From Zygaena filipendulae (taxonomy: Eukaryota > Arthropoda > Insecta > Lepidoptera > Zygaenidae): 64,000 bases of DNA. Under the pieces are notes generated by a model. It searched no databases, was not told the origin of the DNA, and saw only the letters and a program-made list of their open reading frames with translations. The stretch is taken from NCBI GenBank assembly GCA_907165275.2, contig OU015675.1, forward strand, positions 2,807,501-2,871,500. The letters run 5' to 3'. Of this stretch, positions 1-9,826 are shown in pieces (the stretch's first letter is position 1; each line of letters starts with the position of its first letter). The position numbers and the translations under genes were made by a program.

Positions 1-397
1 AATCTGCCACTTGCCTTAATCCCACGAAACAAATTCTATCTTATAAATTGTTCAAAATGTCCTAAATAAAATAAATTAAGTAATTTAAAAATAAAATAAA
101 ATAAAATTTATTTTTTGTTTTAATTTTTTAAATACCATTTTTATTTTATCTAAAATTAAGATTACGGTTCCTAAGAGAGTTTTTCTCTATCTCTTTAGAA
201 TATAAGTTTAGAATATAAGTTTCTTCCAAATTTTACATTAGTGATGAAAAGTATAGAGGTCAACTTGGATGTAAGTAATCAATAACAATTTCAATCATCA
301 GCATCCTTACTTGTTTTACACACTATGTATGTATCTAAACTTCTCGGGTGTAATTAATTATTTATCAATCACTTACAGTATACTAACATACTCATAC
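1..397 (-). other. p47 intron 2 (partial)
   Basis: AT-rich sequence downstream of the exon 2 donor of p47. No further coding exon is visible before the window edge. It contains an A/T-rich run around 60-130. Confidence 0.6.
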
Positions 398-902
398 CTT
401 CTTCTTCATCACTAGAACTATCCTGATGCAATGAATCTAATGTAGCAAATTTGGTGTTGCCAGGCTTCTTTTTTTTGTCTTTCTTCTGTGGCTGTGGAGG
501 TGAAGCGGGTGGTGATTCCATATCACTATCAGATAGAGTAGGCACAATCGCCGTAGCCGCTGTGGAGACTGGAACCTCATCTAGATTGCCTCCATGCTCG
601 TAGAAACTTGACAAAGCCACCTATGACACAATGATAATCAGTTTCAAAGTTATAGGTACTGTAGAATTAACATAGCCTAGCCTGTTGGGTTAAGGATCTC
701 TGCAGTTAAACTAAACTAATTTCATTTTAGAGGTCACTGTCCAAAGGGGTTAAAAATATGACTCCAGTTGTAAAAGATATTGAAAATCCGAACTTACCTC
801 AAGTTGCCAATTGGATGATTCTAAGAAAAATCGGCTCCGAGCCTCATCAGCTCCAGTTACATCACAAAACTGACGCAAAGTCTCTTCTCTGTTAACAGAC
901 AT
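398..902 (-). CDS. p47: p47 / NSFL1 cofactor, first two coding exons (gene continues past the left edge)
   Basis: Adaptor of the AAA ATPase p97/VCP in membrane fusion and ubiquitin handling. Exon 1 is 798-902 (ATG at 902-900, donor GTAAGT), encoding 35 residues starting MSVNREETLRQF with DVTGADEARSRFFLESSNW, the UBA-like ubiquitin-binding fold that opens p47. Exon 2 is 398-620 (acceptor TAG, donor GTATGA), continuing ALSSFYEHGG, then a Ser/Pro/Lys-rich linker and an acidic DSSSDEEEG stretch. In known p47 proteins ALASFYEDGG and an acidic run follow the UBA in the same order. The intron 621-797 is phase 0; exon 2 ends in phase 1. SEP and UBX domains must lie to the left of the window. Identification rests on remembered family sequence; order and motif agreement are strong. 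Confidence 0.88.
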
Positions 903-1060
903 ATTAACTATATACTTCTGATAAATTCTGTAAACAATCTCAATAGAAAAATGCCGACTTGCAATGAATGACGAGTGAATTTGTTACTTTTTTATGACAG
1001 CACTTGACTTGACAGCAGTGAGCAGTCTTCAGCTTGTGTCAACGCTTAAGAGTCCCTGTA

Positions 1061-1336
1061 ATGTACAGCACCGGAAAAGGCGACACCGAAATGCACAACA
1101 CGAGATTTGTACGCCACCAGAATGTACAAATGTACAGCACCGGAAAAGGCGACACCGAAATGCACAACACGAGATTTGTACGCCACCAGAATGTACAAAT
1201 GTACAGCACCGGAAAAGGCGACACCGAAATGCACAACACGAGATTTGTACGCCACCAGAATGTACAAATGTACAGCACCGGAAAAGGCGACACCGAAATG
1301 CACAACACGAGATTTGTACGCCACCAGAATGTACAG
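1061..1336. repeat. 69-bp minisatellite, four identical copies
   Basis: Units start at 1061, 1130, 1199 and 1268 with a strict 69-bp period, and a collapsed fifth piece follows near 1329. Each begins ATGTACAGCACCGGAAAAGG. Because 69 is 23 codons, several frames stay open through the array; these are by-products, not genes. An inverted copy of the unit lies at about 3322-3380, so the array probably belongs to a foldback-type DNA element later split by the LINE at 1859-3310. Confidence 0.9.
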
Positions 1337-1858
1337 CACCAGAATTGATGACACCGGAATTCGAATCCTAGGCCATAAAATGCTGTGCTGGTGTGCTGTC
1401 CATTCCGGTGTAGTACATTCCGGGCTGTACATTATCGGTGCGCCGCGGATTGAAGACCGCCACGCCCACATTTCAATCCTTTCCTGCTATTGGCTAAGAA
1501 TTATGACTTCTTTATTTTGATGCACCGTTTAGGCGTGTTCAATACAATCAATCAGTCTAAGTTCAATATTAGTAACGCGAACGTAATTATTATAGATCAC
1601 AAACTCAATGATTTTTTTGTCTTTAACGCATCGCCAGCCGCTACCGCGGCACGCTCGCTCAGCTGGCACGACTTGGTCACCAGTACAAACCTAACCTAAC
1701 CAATAAAGTCGGAGTGCTCTTTGTCGATTACTAACACTTACTTTAATAACATAAAATATTTGGGCCCTATTTGACAATAACTTGACCCAGTATTTAGGTA
1801 AGTAACGTAAACGAGCACAAAGAAAGGAGGCGTGATTTCATCGACCAATAGGAGCGCG

Positions 1859-2839
1859 GTGGAGAGCCCGATGGCCTTCACAAGCTTGCAGCACCCCTCC
1901 AAGCAGAAGGAGCTGGAGTTCGAGTGCGTGGTGGACGGTGCAGAAATGGAGCGGTGCGGGAATGAAGAGGAAATTATTTACACGGATGGGAGCAAAATTG
2001 AGGGAAAAGTTGGAGCGGCATTAAGTATTTGGAAAAACGGGAGGGAAGTTAAAACGAAGAAGATGAAGTTGGAAAATTTCTGCACCGTCTACCAGGCCGA
2101 ACTGCTAGCACTGCTCGGAGCCACTGAGCGCGCGCTGCAGAGCAAGGCCAGGGTGACCAGCGTCTTTTGCGACTCGCGGTCCACTCTTGAAGCAGTTGTT
2201 GGTGGGTTTCCCCTCCATCCCCTTGTAGCCGAAATTAATAAAAATATTGTAAAATTAGAAGAGAAAGGGAGCGAAATTAAACTTTTTTGGATTAAGGCAC
2301 ATGTGGGATGGGAGGGAAACGAAAGGGCCGACGAGCTCGCAAAGGACGCTGCTCTGAACCTCAAGGTCAAACCCAAGTACGATTTGTGCCCCGTTTCATT
2401 CATCAAGCGACAAATCCGACTGGACTCGCTTGATGAGTGGAACGGGCGCTACAAAAATGGCACAGTTGCTTCCGTGACTAAGTCCTTCTTCCCTGATGCA
2501 GTTGAGGCATACGCGACTGTTAGGAAAATAAAGATGGACTCGGTAGTTGCACAGGTACTAACAGGACACGGTGGGTTCTCCGAGTATTTGTACCGATTCA
2601 AATGCAAGGAGAACCCATCGTGTATCTGCGACCCCGAAAAAGATGAAAGCGTGTTACATGTTTTAGTGGAATGCCCGATATATGGTAAGGAAAGACAAGA
2701 TCTAGAAATTCAATTGGAAAAGAAAGTCACTAAAACAAATTTGGCCGAAATTGTAAAAATCAAAAAGGATAGAGAAACATTTTTAGAATTCTGTAAATTA
2801 ATAGTTAAAAAAGTATCAAATAGAAATAAGAAAGAATAA
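1859..2839 (+). pseudogene. LINE ORF2 C-terminal fragment with RNase H domain
   Basis: Open frame of about 326 residues to TAA at 2837-2839, without a start codon of its own because the element is truncated at 1859 (upstream codons from 1832 belong to the flank). It shows an RNase H fold: YTDGS, AELLALL, CDSRSTLEA and HVGWEGNERADELA carry the D-E-D-D type acidic residues. A Cys/His segment (CKENPSCIC, then HVLVEC) follows, as in ORF2 C-termini of insect LINEs that carry RNase H. Reverse transcriptase and endonuclease parts are absent, so it cannot move by itself. The clade is not certain. Confidence 0.85.
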
Positions 2840-3310
2840 GTAAGGTTTGTTTGAATATATATATAGGTATATATAGGATAGCAAACAAAAGTGTTGTACG
2901 GAAATAAATATAATAAGCAAGAATAAATAAATAATGGAGTAAAATCGTAAAACGGGCATAAATAATAAGTTAAATAAATATTGATTAGATGAAAAAGGGA
3001 TAGAATGTATAGTGAGATGGTAAAATAAAGGGTAACACGGGTTAGTAGAAAATAAACAGTAAATCGTAAATGGGGATAGAATAAGATAGAATTGTTGTAA
3101 GTTAAGGCATAAGATTGGAAAGTAAGATCGATATTGTAGACTGGATAGAAGTGCGAAAGACTGGTATAAAAGTATAAATAAGTGTGAATGAGTGAGTGAA
3201 TGAGGGAGGACTGTAAATGGTAAAAAATTAATTTGAAAATATAATAAACGATATAAAAGGACTCTGACACATATCAGAGGGATTTAAAAAAAAAAAAAAA
3301 AAAAAAAAAA
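1859..3310 (+). mobile_element. 5'-truncated non-LTR retrotransposon (LINE) with poly(A) and target-site duplication
   Basis: A 12-bp direct repeat AATAGGAGCGCG flanks the insertion (1847-1858 and 3309-3320). The 3' end is a 25-A run at 3286-3310 after a 3' UTR from 2840. Only the 3' part of ORF2 remains. Poly(A), target duplication and 5' truncation together are the signature of target-primed reverse transcription. It landed inside the foldback sequence whose arms are at 1061-1440 and 3322-3380, so it is younger than that element. Confidence 0.9.
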
Positions 3311-3321
3311 TAGGAGCGCGA

Positions 3322-3380
3322 GCGGTGTCACCAATTCCGGTGCTGTACATTCCAGTGTCGTAAAATATCGTGTTGTGCAT
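3322..3380 (-). repeat. Inverted copy of the 69-bp minisatellite unit
   Basis: The reverse complement matches the unit at 1061 onward (ATGCACAACACGA, then GTACAGCACCGGAA, then GACACCG), with several substitutions. It forms a large inverted repeat with 1061-1336 across the LINE insertion. Confidence 0.75.
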
Positions 3381-3649
3381 CTAGTATCTCTAAGTAGTTT
3401 GTGTGGTTCCTCAGGGGAAACTTCCCCTGACCCCTAGTGATGCGACTCGAGTAGGATTTTGTGACTCAAGTCACTCGAGTAATTTAACTATAAGTGTGCA
3501 GTGGTATCATGGTTCGCGGGTGTTTCGCGGCTTCGCGCGCGAACCGCGCGCGAATGTGGAGCGCGCTTTAGGGATCTTCCTCTCATGTCCCGACCTTTCA
3601 ATGACGTAAAAACGTCAAATCCCGCCGCAGCAAAAGGCCTCCCAAATGC

Positions 3650-3720
3650 ATGACCTACGAATGGGTCGGCGGGAGTTGGTGTACAATTGTGTCTATATCG
3701 CATGACCTACGAATGGGTCG
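3650..3720. repeat. Left pair of palindromic subterminal repeats near the piggyBac element
   Basis: GACCTACGAATGGGTC occurs at 3652-3667 and 3704-3719, each followed by CG(G/A)CGGGAGTTGGTGTAC. The core is a small dyad (GACC/GGTC). The same motif recurs at 8006-8021 and 8049-8064 on the other side of the transposase gene, so these probably mark the element's ends, although I could not define exact terminal repeats. Confidence 0.6.
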
Positions 3721-4497
3721 ACGGGAGTTGGTGTACAAAATATGCCTATATACAGGCTTGATCATTATTAGCTAATTATTTGGAAAATAAAAAAGAAGGT
3801 TTATGCACTTAGGTGATAAATCGCATTTATTTCAACTACACGATATAAATGAAACAACTAATACAATATAGGTAATAAAAATGTCCAATCACAATATATC
3901 ACGCAATCTCAACGTAAAGCAAGGCATTACATCCCAATTGTATGAAACTCCCAAGGGAGTAAAGTGATTTGAGCTTGGAACATTATAAAATATGTAGGAA
4001 AACACTTCGAATTTTTTTTTCTTTTATGTGATCTGCCTGTGGTGGCAACTGCACAATAAACAATCATGATTTACTCACTATAAATTACAAATTGTGTGTC
4101 CTAACCGTAACGATAATGATTATTTACCCAATTCAATTCCTCTGAGGAAACAATTGCTAATAAATGACACTATAAGGTTTGACGGCTGACTGCCCATAAA
4201 AATAAATTTTGCTTACCAAAGTGTGATTAGGTCAAACGTAAACCCATTGATTATAAAAAAGTGAGTAATTATAAATTTGATCTTTACGCGAGGCAAGGAT
4301 ATCTACTTCCGGCACTGATTGACTTTATAGTCAATAGTCAAATCATTTATTCAAATTAGGCCCATAATGTGGCTCTTTTTGACGTCAATAAAATTACAGT
4401 TTACAGTAGACAGCACCCATAAAATATCCACCCTTCACAGCTTCCTAGTGCTATGGCTGAAGAGAAGAAGCTGCGCAACAAACTCTACAGCAGCACG

Positions 4498-4556
4498 CTG
4501 TCAGTTTATAATATATATATTATAAACTGACTAATTATAATATATATATAATATTA
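4498..4556. repeat. AT-rich perfect palindrome
   Basis: CAGTTTATAATATATATATTATAAACTG is a perfect inverted repeat followed by a second TA-rich dyad. It lies in the 3' flank of the transposase gene. This could be a replication-prone cruciform or part of the element; no function can be read from it. Confidence 0.7.
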
Positions 4557-4640
4557 GTGGTAACATAACTTTAATTGTGTGAGAATAATGAGCCGTAACC
4601 AGCAAATAACTACGTACGGCAGGTTGCCAAGATCCGCTAT

Positions 4641-6860
4641 TCATTGGCGACTGAGATCCTGGACAGTGTGACACTCAAAAAAACAGGTGCCAATGCACAG
4701 CGGAACTTGGCATTTCCGGCACATTGTTGTTATTTGTGTGCGGATCCCACGAGCTGAGCATCGGGCACACCAACGCCTCGCATAAGTTAACCGACCGGAT
4801 ACCATTTGCGTGTACACTGGAAAATGATCAATATGGTCCAGTCGGATATCCCGAGGAAGCGCCGGCGCCACCATTGGGTTTTGCTCCAGCGACCGCGGAA
4901 ATCTCGCAAGTAATCCCTCGGCCAATTTGTACCGGAATTCCCTGTGAGTGAGGACGCGGAACATTGGGTTTCTGAGGTATATAATATAAGTATTTAAAAT
5001 ACTGGTGTTCAACAGTCTTTTAAATACTTTTATGTACCACTTTGAGCCTCTCTTCCTTTCCATCAAATACGTGGACAACTTCTGATCTTTCAGATCAACG
5101 CCGCCCATGTATTTATTGTACTCGGAAATGGAGACCGGTTTATCGACGTCTTGTCCACCACGTGTGCCGGCCACCATTTGGTCGTCATGAAAAGTTGAAA
5201 TTGTGGTGACCAATTTCACATCTTTCCACGTCGTGATACTCATATCACCACAATGACAACTTATATGATGGCCGCGAGGCATCCCTTCATTGGCATCTTT
5301 GATTAAAGCGGGGACATGGCGTCTCCTTCTATTCAGAGTCCCAATGACGTCCGTCTTTCGGGTTTTTAAGTACCTGGTAAGAGGTAACTGGTTGTACCAG
5401 TTATCCATTACCAGGTAATGGCCAGCATCAAGTAACTCTTCCATGAGTTCGAGGACTACCTTTTCAGTAGCACTCTCAAACCCATGGATCGGTCCCTGAT
5501 GCCGTGTAGAGTCCTTGCCCGCGTAAATGAGGCATCTAAGCATGTAACCAGTCGTTGCTTCGCAAACTTCGAAGGTCTTAATTCCGAAGCGGGCTGCCTT
5601 AGTCCGGATGCATTGCACCCAACTGAGACGCCCCTTCCACAGGAGCAACGACTCGTCAATGCTTAAATGCCTCTCAGGAGTGTACAATGAAAAAAATTTT
5701 TCATTGCACCTCTCCATTAATGGCCATATTTTAGCGACTTTCCTCTCGTATGACCTCAAATTGTTGGGTAAGTAATCATTATCAACAAAATGAATGAACC
5801 TACTCAACAGCTGGAACCGATTGCGAGACATGATACGTCGGAATTGCTCCATGCCCAAGATGCCCGTTGTCCAATACTCAGGTATATGGCTTCGATAATC
5901 GAGAGCCATATAAATGAGTACTGTGAAATACCGATACATCTCGGGCACTGTTGTCTCTTCCCACGTATCAAGATTCGCAGATATTTGTCCACGTTCAGAT
6001 AGAGCGGCAATAGCCTGCCACGCGTACCTATTTGTCTCTTGGACAATTTGTTCCATTAGGGCCTGATCCCATATATTCAAAAATAATTCAACAGGATCTT
6101 GAGATCCTTGGACAGGCCCTGGTGTACGCGTGAAAACTTCTGCCCTCCCTGTGAACGTGGCAAAATCTTGACTCCAGCTGAAAGTAGGTTCAGCAACGCC
6201 CACCACATCACCCGCCCCAGTATCTCCACTGGGTCCAGCAACAGTCACATCGCCCGCCCCAATATCTCCGCTGGGTCCAGCAACAATCTCCTCGCCAGCC
6301 TCGGCTTGCAACTCCTCCAAGCGGCTGACAACCTCTCGTAGCCCCGCGTAGTCTACAAACTCGTCACCTTCATCACCCTCATCACCCTCACAATCCTCTA
6401 TTTCACTGCCCGAATCTTGAAGATATCGAGCAGTGAGGTCTTCAGATGATCTTTGGGCACGAGGGCGGCGGCGTCGAAAACGACGCAAGGGCCGAGTGTC
6501 AGGGGTCTCGGAGCTGGCATCGGTGCTTGTGGAAGCGCGGTGCGGCAAGCGCGGAGTTCGCAATCTTGGAGTTGGTGTGCTGGCTGGGCTTTGTATTGCC
6601 GGTGTGACGGGCGGCCTCCAAACCTAAAAAATCAATAAAATATTTCCTCTTTTTAATATTAGTATAGATATTATATTTACAATTTATAGTTATATACTTA
6701 CTACATAGCGGTTATCTTCGCGCACTACCAGCGTCGCATCGGCGTCGGCGAGTCTCAAAGATCCCCCCGGCGTTAAGGTTACAGGTATTGCTGGTACTAG
6801 AATACGGTGCGGTCCAGACTCCGCGGTGGGTTCATTTACGCCGGTTCCCGAGGACTGCAT
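4641..6860 (-). CDS. piggyBac-type transposase (two exons, about 713 residues)
   Basis: Cut-and-paste DDE transposase of the piggyBac superfamily. Exon 1 is 6702-6860 (ATG at 6860-6858, 53 codons, donor GTAAGT at 6701-6696) and exon 2 is 4641-6623 (acceptor TTTTTTAG, phase 0). A stop codon sits directly before exon 2 in its frame, so the 78-bp intron is needed. The N-terminal third is acidic and low complexity. The catalytic core shows LSIDESLLLWKGRLSW (first Asp), VMDNWYNQLPL (second Asp) and GGVDLKDQKLSTY (third Asp), so all three expected aspartates are present. The C-terminus has a Cys-rich zinc domain (WCARCSARG, MCRKCQVPLC) typical of the family. The frame is intact; it may be a young element or a domesticated copy. 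Palindromic motifs flank it at 3.65-3.72 and 8.00-8.07 kb. Confidence 0.9.
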
Positions 6861-8005
6861 TTTGTATGAATCCCTTATTTTTTGCAGCTATGGCAGAAAA
6901 AAATAATCAGACATGTGAGATTGACAATTAGACTGGTGCAATAATAATAATAAAACATTTTCTTATTCTTTCCCATATTTAACTTCAAGATATCTAGAAA
7001 ATTCAATATTCATGTACTAAAGGTGGTATATTTTATCCGAAATTAAAGGGTACTTTTTATCCGAAATTAACACGGGTGAAACCGCGGAGAACAGCTAGTT
7101 ATTTATAACTTCGTCACAAAACATTTACCTACTCGCACCTAAAGTATAATGATATATTGTAGAAAGAACATAAAAAAACAACGTCCCTTGCGTGATTTCG
7201 GCGCTTGAAAATTTACCACTTGGGCTTGAGTGATCGGGCGCACATGTGTGACGGGTCGGATAAGCAAAAAATTTTTTACCAGCGTCTCTAGTTTTTTGCT
7301 GAATAAGATGCATTAAGTTATGTTTTTATTACCATACCTAGTTCTTAGTAGAAATATTATAATAATAAATGAACCGAAAATCGCTCAAAGGAGAAATACG
7401 TACTGAAAAAACATCCTGTATGCGAGTTTCAAATATCCAAAATGGCGACATAATGGCGGGTATGCAAAAATGTCACCGGTAATTTGCAATGATTTTATTA
7501 GTCAATCTTACATTGTTTACGAAAGAAAAATAGGGAAATAGATTATAAATAATATTTTCTATGCTAAAAAGCTGCATTATCAAACCACTCTCATGAAAAT
7601 TATCATAAAAAAAAGGTTTCAAAAACTATGTTCATACTTGCACTAAGTGTCCGCTTTGTATATTTTATTTTATCGAACCTACTTACTTTTATGTCGATAT
7701 TTTTGTGTATTATGGACCCAAAGTAATTTAGAAGTAATATAAAATAACATTTACTTACCAAATAACGAAAAAGCCAATAATTTTCAGCAAAAACAGTTGA
7801 CACAAGTTCTTCTTTAGCGCTAAGTTGACATAAGTCTAGTTAATTTGTGTTTGAAGCGTCTAATCTGAGTGAGTGACCGAAGAATGAAAGAGTGTTGTAC
7901 ACCAATCAAAAGCTTGTTTTATTTTTCATTCATTCATGTTTAAACTGCATTGTATTTTTAACTTAAAGCCATCGAAATATAGCAGAAACTCAAGTGCCGC
8001 ATGCT

Positions 8006-8064
8006 GACGTACGAATGGGTCGGTGGGATGCAACGGTAATTTTCAGTTGACCTACGAATAGGTC
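8006..8064. repeat. Right pair of palindromic subterminal repeats near the piggyBac element
   Basis: GACGTACGAATGGGTC (8006-8021) and GACCTACGAATAGGTC (8049-8064) match the pair at 3652-3719. A short direct repeat GACATAAGTCTAGTTAATTT also occurs near 7827 and near 8083. Confidence 0.6.
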
Positions 8065-8333
8065 GCCGGTACGTCAAAGTTAGACATAAGTCTAGTTAAT
8101 TTATGCGTCAAAGGTTAATATTATTATTGTGATTTGTAGGAGTGCTTTTAAGATTTATTAAGAATCCTGTAAGTGGTCATTAAACTAATAATATTACTAA
8201 AGTAAAGTGGTTTAATTTGAAAGATGTGAGTTAATACAATTATAGGTAGGTAAAAACAACCAAAGACATTCATTCTATATTTATAAAGGAAAACAACTGT
8301 TTTTCAATGATCTTAGTTAAATCTTGTCTACAG

Positions 8334-8351
8334 ATGCACAGGAATAAATGA
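8334..8351 (+). promoter_or_regulatory. Five-codon upstream ORF overlapping the glycosyltransferase start (ATGA)
   Basis: ATG CAC AGG AAT AAA TGA starts at 8334, and its stop overlaps the main ATG (8348-8350). A good acceptor (CTTGTCTACAG) lies just before it, so the 5' UTR probably has an intron and the uORF would be at the very start of the second exon. This is a possible reinitiation control. Confidence 0.4.
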
Positions 8352-9826
8352 AAACTCAACGAAAATCCGGGACCATGCGGAAGTATTATCAGCTGACTCT
8401 CATCATAGTGTGTTTTGTTAGCATAGTTGCATTATTGATATATAGGCACGAATATTATCGGTTGCGCTATGTTTTAGAAGTATTGAATTTCTTTGGCAAG
8501 CCGGGTCTTTCGGAGGTTGAGTTTTGTGGGCCCGGCTTTAATGCTACAATGCTGTCCGAAATATTAAGGAATTCATCCATGGAGGTAAGAGAGACTCCAC
8601 CACTTTTTCAACAGATAGATGACAACTTCTACTCATACTCTTCTTTTTTGAGATCTTATCAAAAGTATGAGCAATTAACTCTATCTGAGGCTCATAAAAT
8701 TGACACAATTGTCATAGGAAAAGCTAATGCTCACCCTAATTTCCGTTGCAATGTTTGGTTGGAGAATATATCTAAACCAAAACCTGGAAAATTTTCATTT
8801 AGAAATATGACTGATACTGTAAATGGATACCGTTTATATATATTCCACTGTTCACTAAGTAAAAATTTGGGGAAACCAATTGGCATAAGTTTCTATGTTA
8901 ATGATTACAATATAATCCCTTTACATGCCCCAATAAATAGACTTATACAAGTCAATACAAAAAGGAAAGTAAGAGAAACTAGCAACATAAGATTTGTGAA
9001 TAATATCGAACCCGCAATTTGTGTCATGCCAAACAGAGTGCCTCTAGTGTCAAGAGACGAATTTATAGAGTTCCTAGTGTTTCATCATTTGATGGGAGTT
9101 AATTACTTCACAATTTATGATAGCATGATATCTGAAGACATCATAAGAAGATTAAACTTGATACCAACAGATATCACCCAATGGAATATACAATTTTTCC
9201 CATTAAACTATCCATTTGTCTTTGCCAAGTCATATGACATTGTACGAAATGCTATCGAGTTGGACTGCCTATTCAGACATTTTAGAATAGACAAAGATGA
9301 ATCTGGTAAAGCCAGTCATATTGCAGTGCTGTCTTGGGATGAATTCTTGGTGCCAAGAGTGCAGACAAATATTAAAGCTGTTCTTGATTTTGTAGATCCC
9401 ACAAGAAAAACTAGAACACTCATAGTAAAACCACTGTTGTTTTGTTTGAATCAAAATGATATGGCTGAAATTGGTCTGCCAAATATCATGAAGAAAACCC
9501 ATTATTACTTGTTAGATCAAGATAAAACACCATTTTATATACGAAATTTGGATACAATGATGACATTTGATGATATTTTCAATTTAACCTCTAGTACTAA
9601 TGCTATATCATTAGATACAGTTGGTGGACAAAAGTATGCATGGTGTCAGGATGCAAAAACTGGTGCTGAATATAATGAGACAAAAATGCAAGAGTTGCAT
9701 CATAAATTTGAGGGTGCTATGTTAAAACACTCTCAAAGTTTGGTTAGCAATAAAATATACAGGTTGTATAGATCTGGACAGATTTGGGAGAAAGCTTCTG
9801 GTGAAAATGTTAGAGACATGTTATAA
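8348..9826 (+). CDS. Glycosyltransferase family 92-like type II membrane protein (492 residues)
   Basis: Probable Golgi glycosyltransferase; GT92 (DUF23) members such as nematode GALT-1 add beta-1,4-galactose to fucose on N-glycan cores. The frame is uninterrupted. A short basic cytoplasmic tail precedes one membrane segment at residues 14-33 (LTLIIVCFVSIVALLIY), then a luminal stem and a catalytic domain from about residue 220 (CVMPNRVPLVSRDEFIEFL, HHLMGVNYFTIYDSM). The family's acidic site, usually D-x-D-E-F, reads SWDEFLVPR here (residues 329-337), so the first Asp is Ser. Cysteines and N-glycosylation sequons (NAT, NSS, NIS, NMT, NLT) fit a secretory-pathway location. The ATG at 8348 is preferred because it precedes the basic tail; Met10 is an alternative. 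Acceptor substrate is unknown. Confidence 0.85.
   Translation: MKTQRKSGTMRKYYQLTLIIVCFVSIVALLIYRHEYYRLRYVLEVLNFFGKPGLSEVEFCGPGFNATMLSEILRNSSMEVRETPPLFQQIDDNFYSYSSFLRSYQKYEQLTLSEAHKIDTIVIGKANAHPNFRCNVWLENISKPKPGKFSFRNMTDTVNGYRLYIFHCSLSKNLGKPIGISFYVNDYNIIPLHAPINRLIQVNTKRKVRETSNIRFVNNIEPAICVMPNRVPLVSRDEFIEFLVFHHLMGVNYFTIYDSMISEDIIRRLNLIPTDITQWNIQFFPLNYPFVFAKSYDIVRNAIELDCLFRHFRIDKDESGKASHIAVLSWDEFLVPRVQTNIKAVLDFVDPTRKTRTLIVKPLLFCLNQNDMAEIGLPNIMKKTHYYLLDQDKTPFYIRNLDTMMTFDDIFNLTSSTNAISLDTVGGQKYAWCQDAKTGAEYNETKMQELHHKFEGAMLKHSQSLVSNKIYRLYRSGQIWEKASGENVRDML

Noticed and set aside
1061..1336. CRISPR-like array
   Set aside because: Repeats are contiguous with no unique spacers, in a eukaryotic context.
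994..1520. Several 100-140 codon open frames on both strands
   Set aside because: All are produced by the 69-bp repeat; no codon bias, start context or homology.
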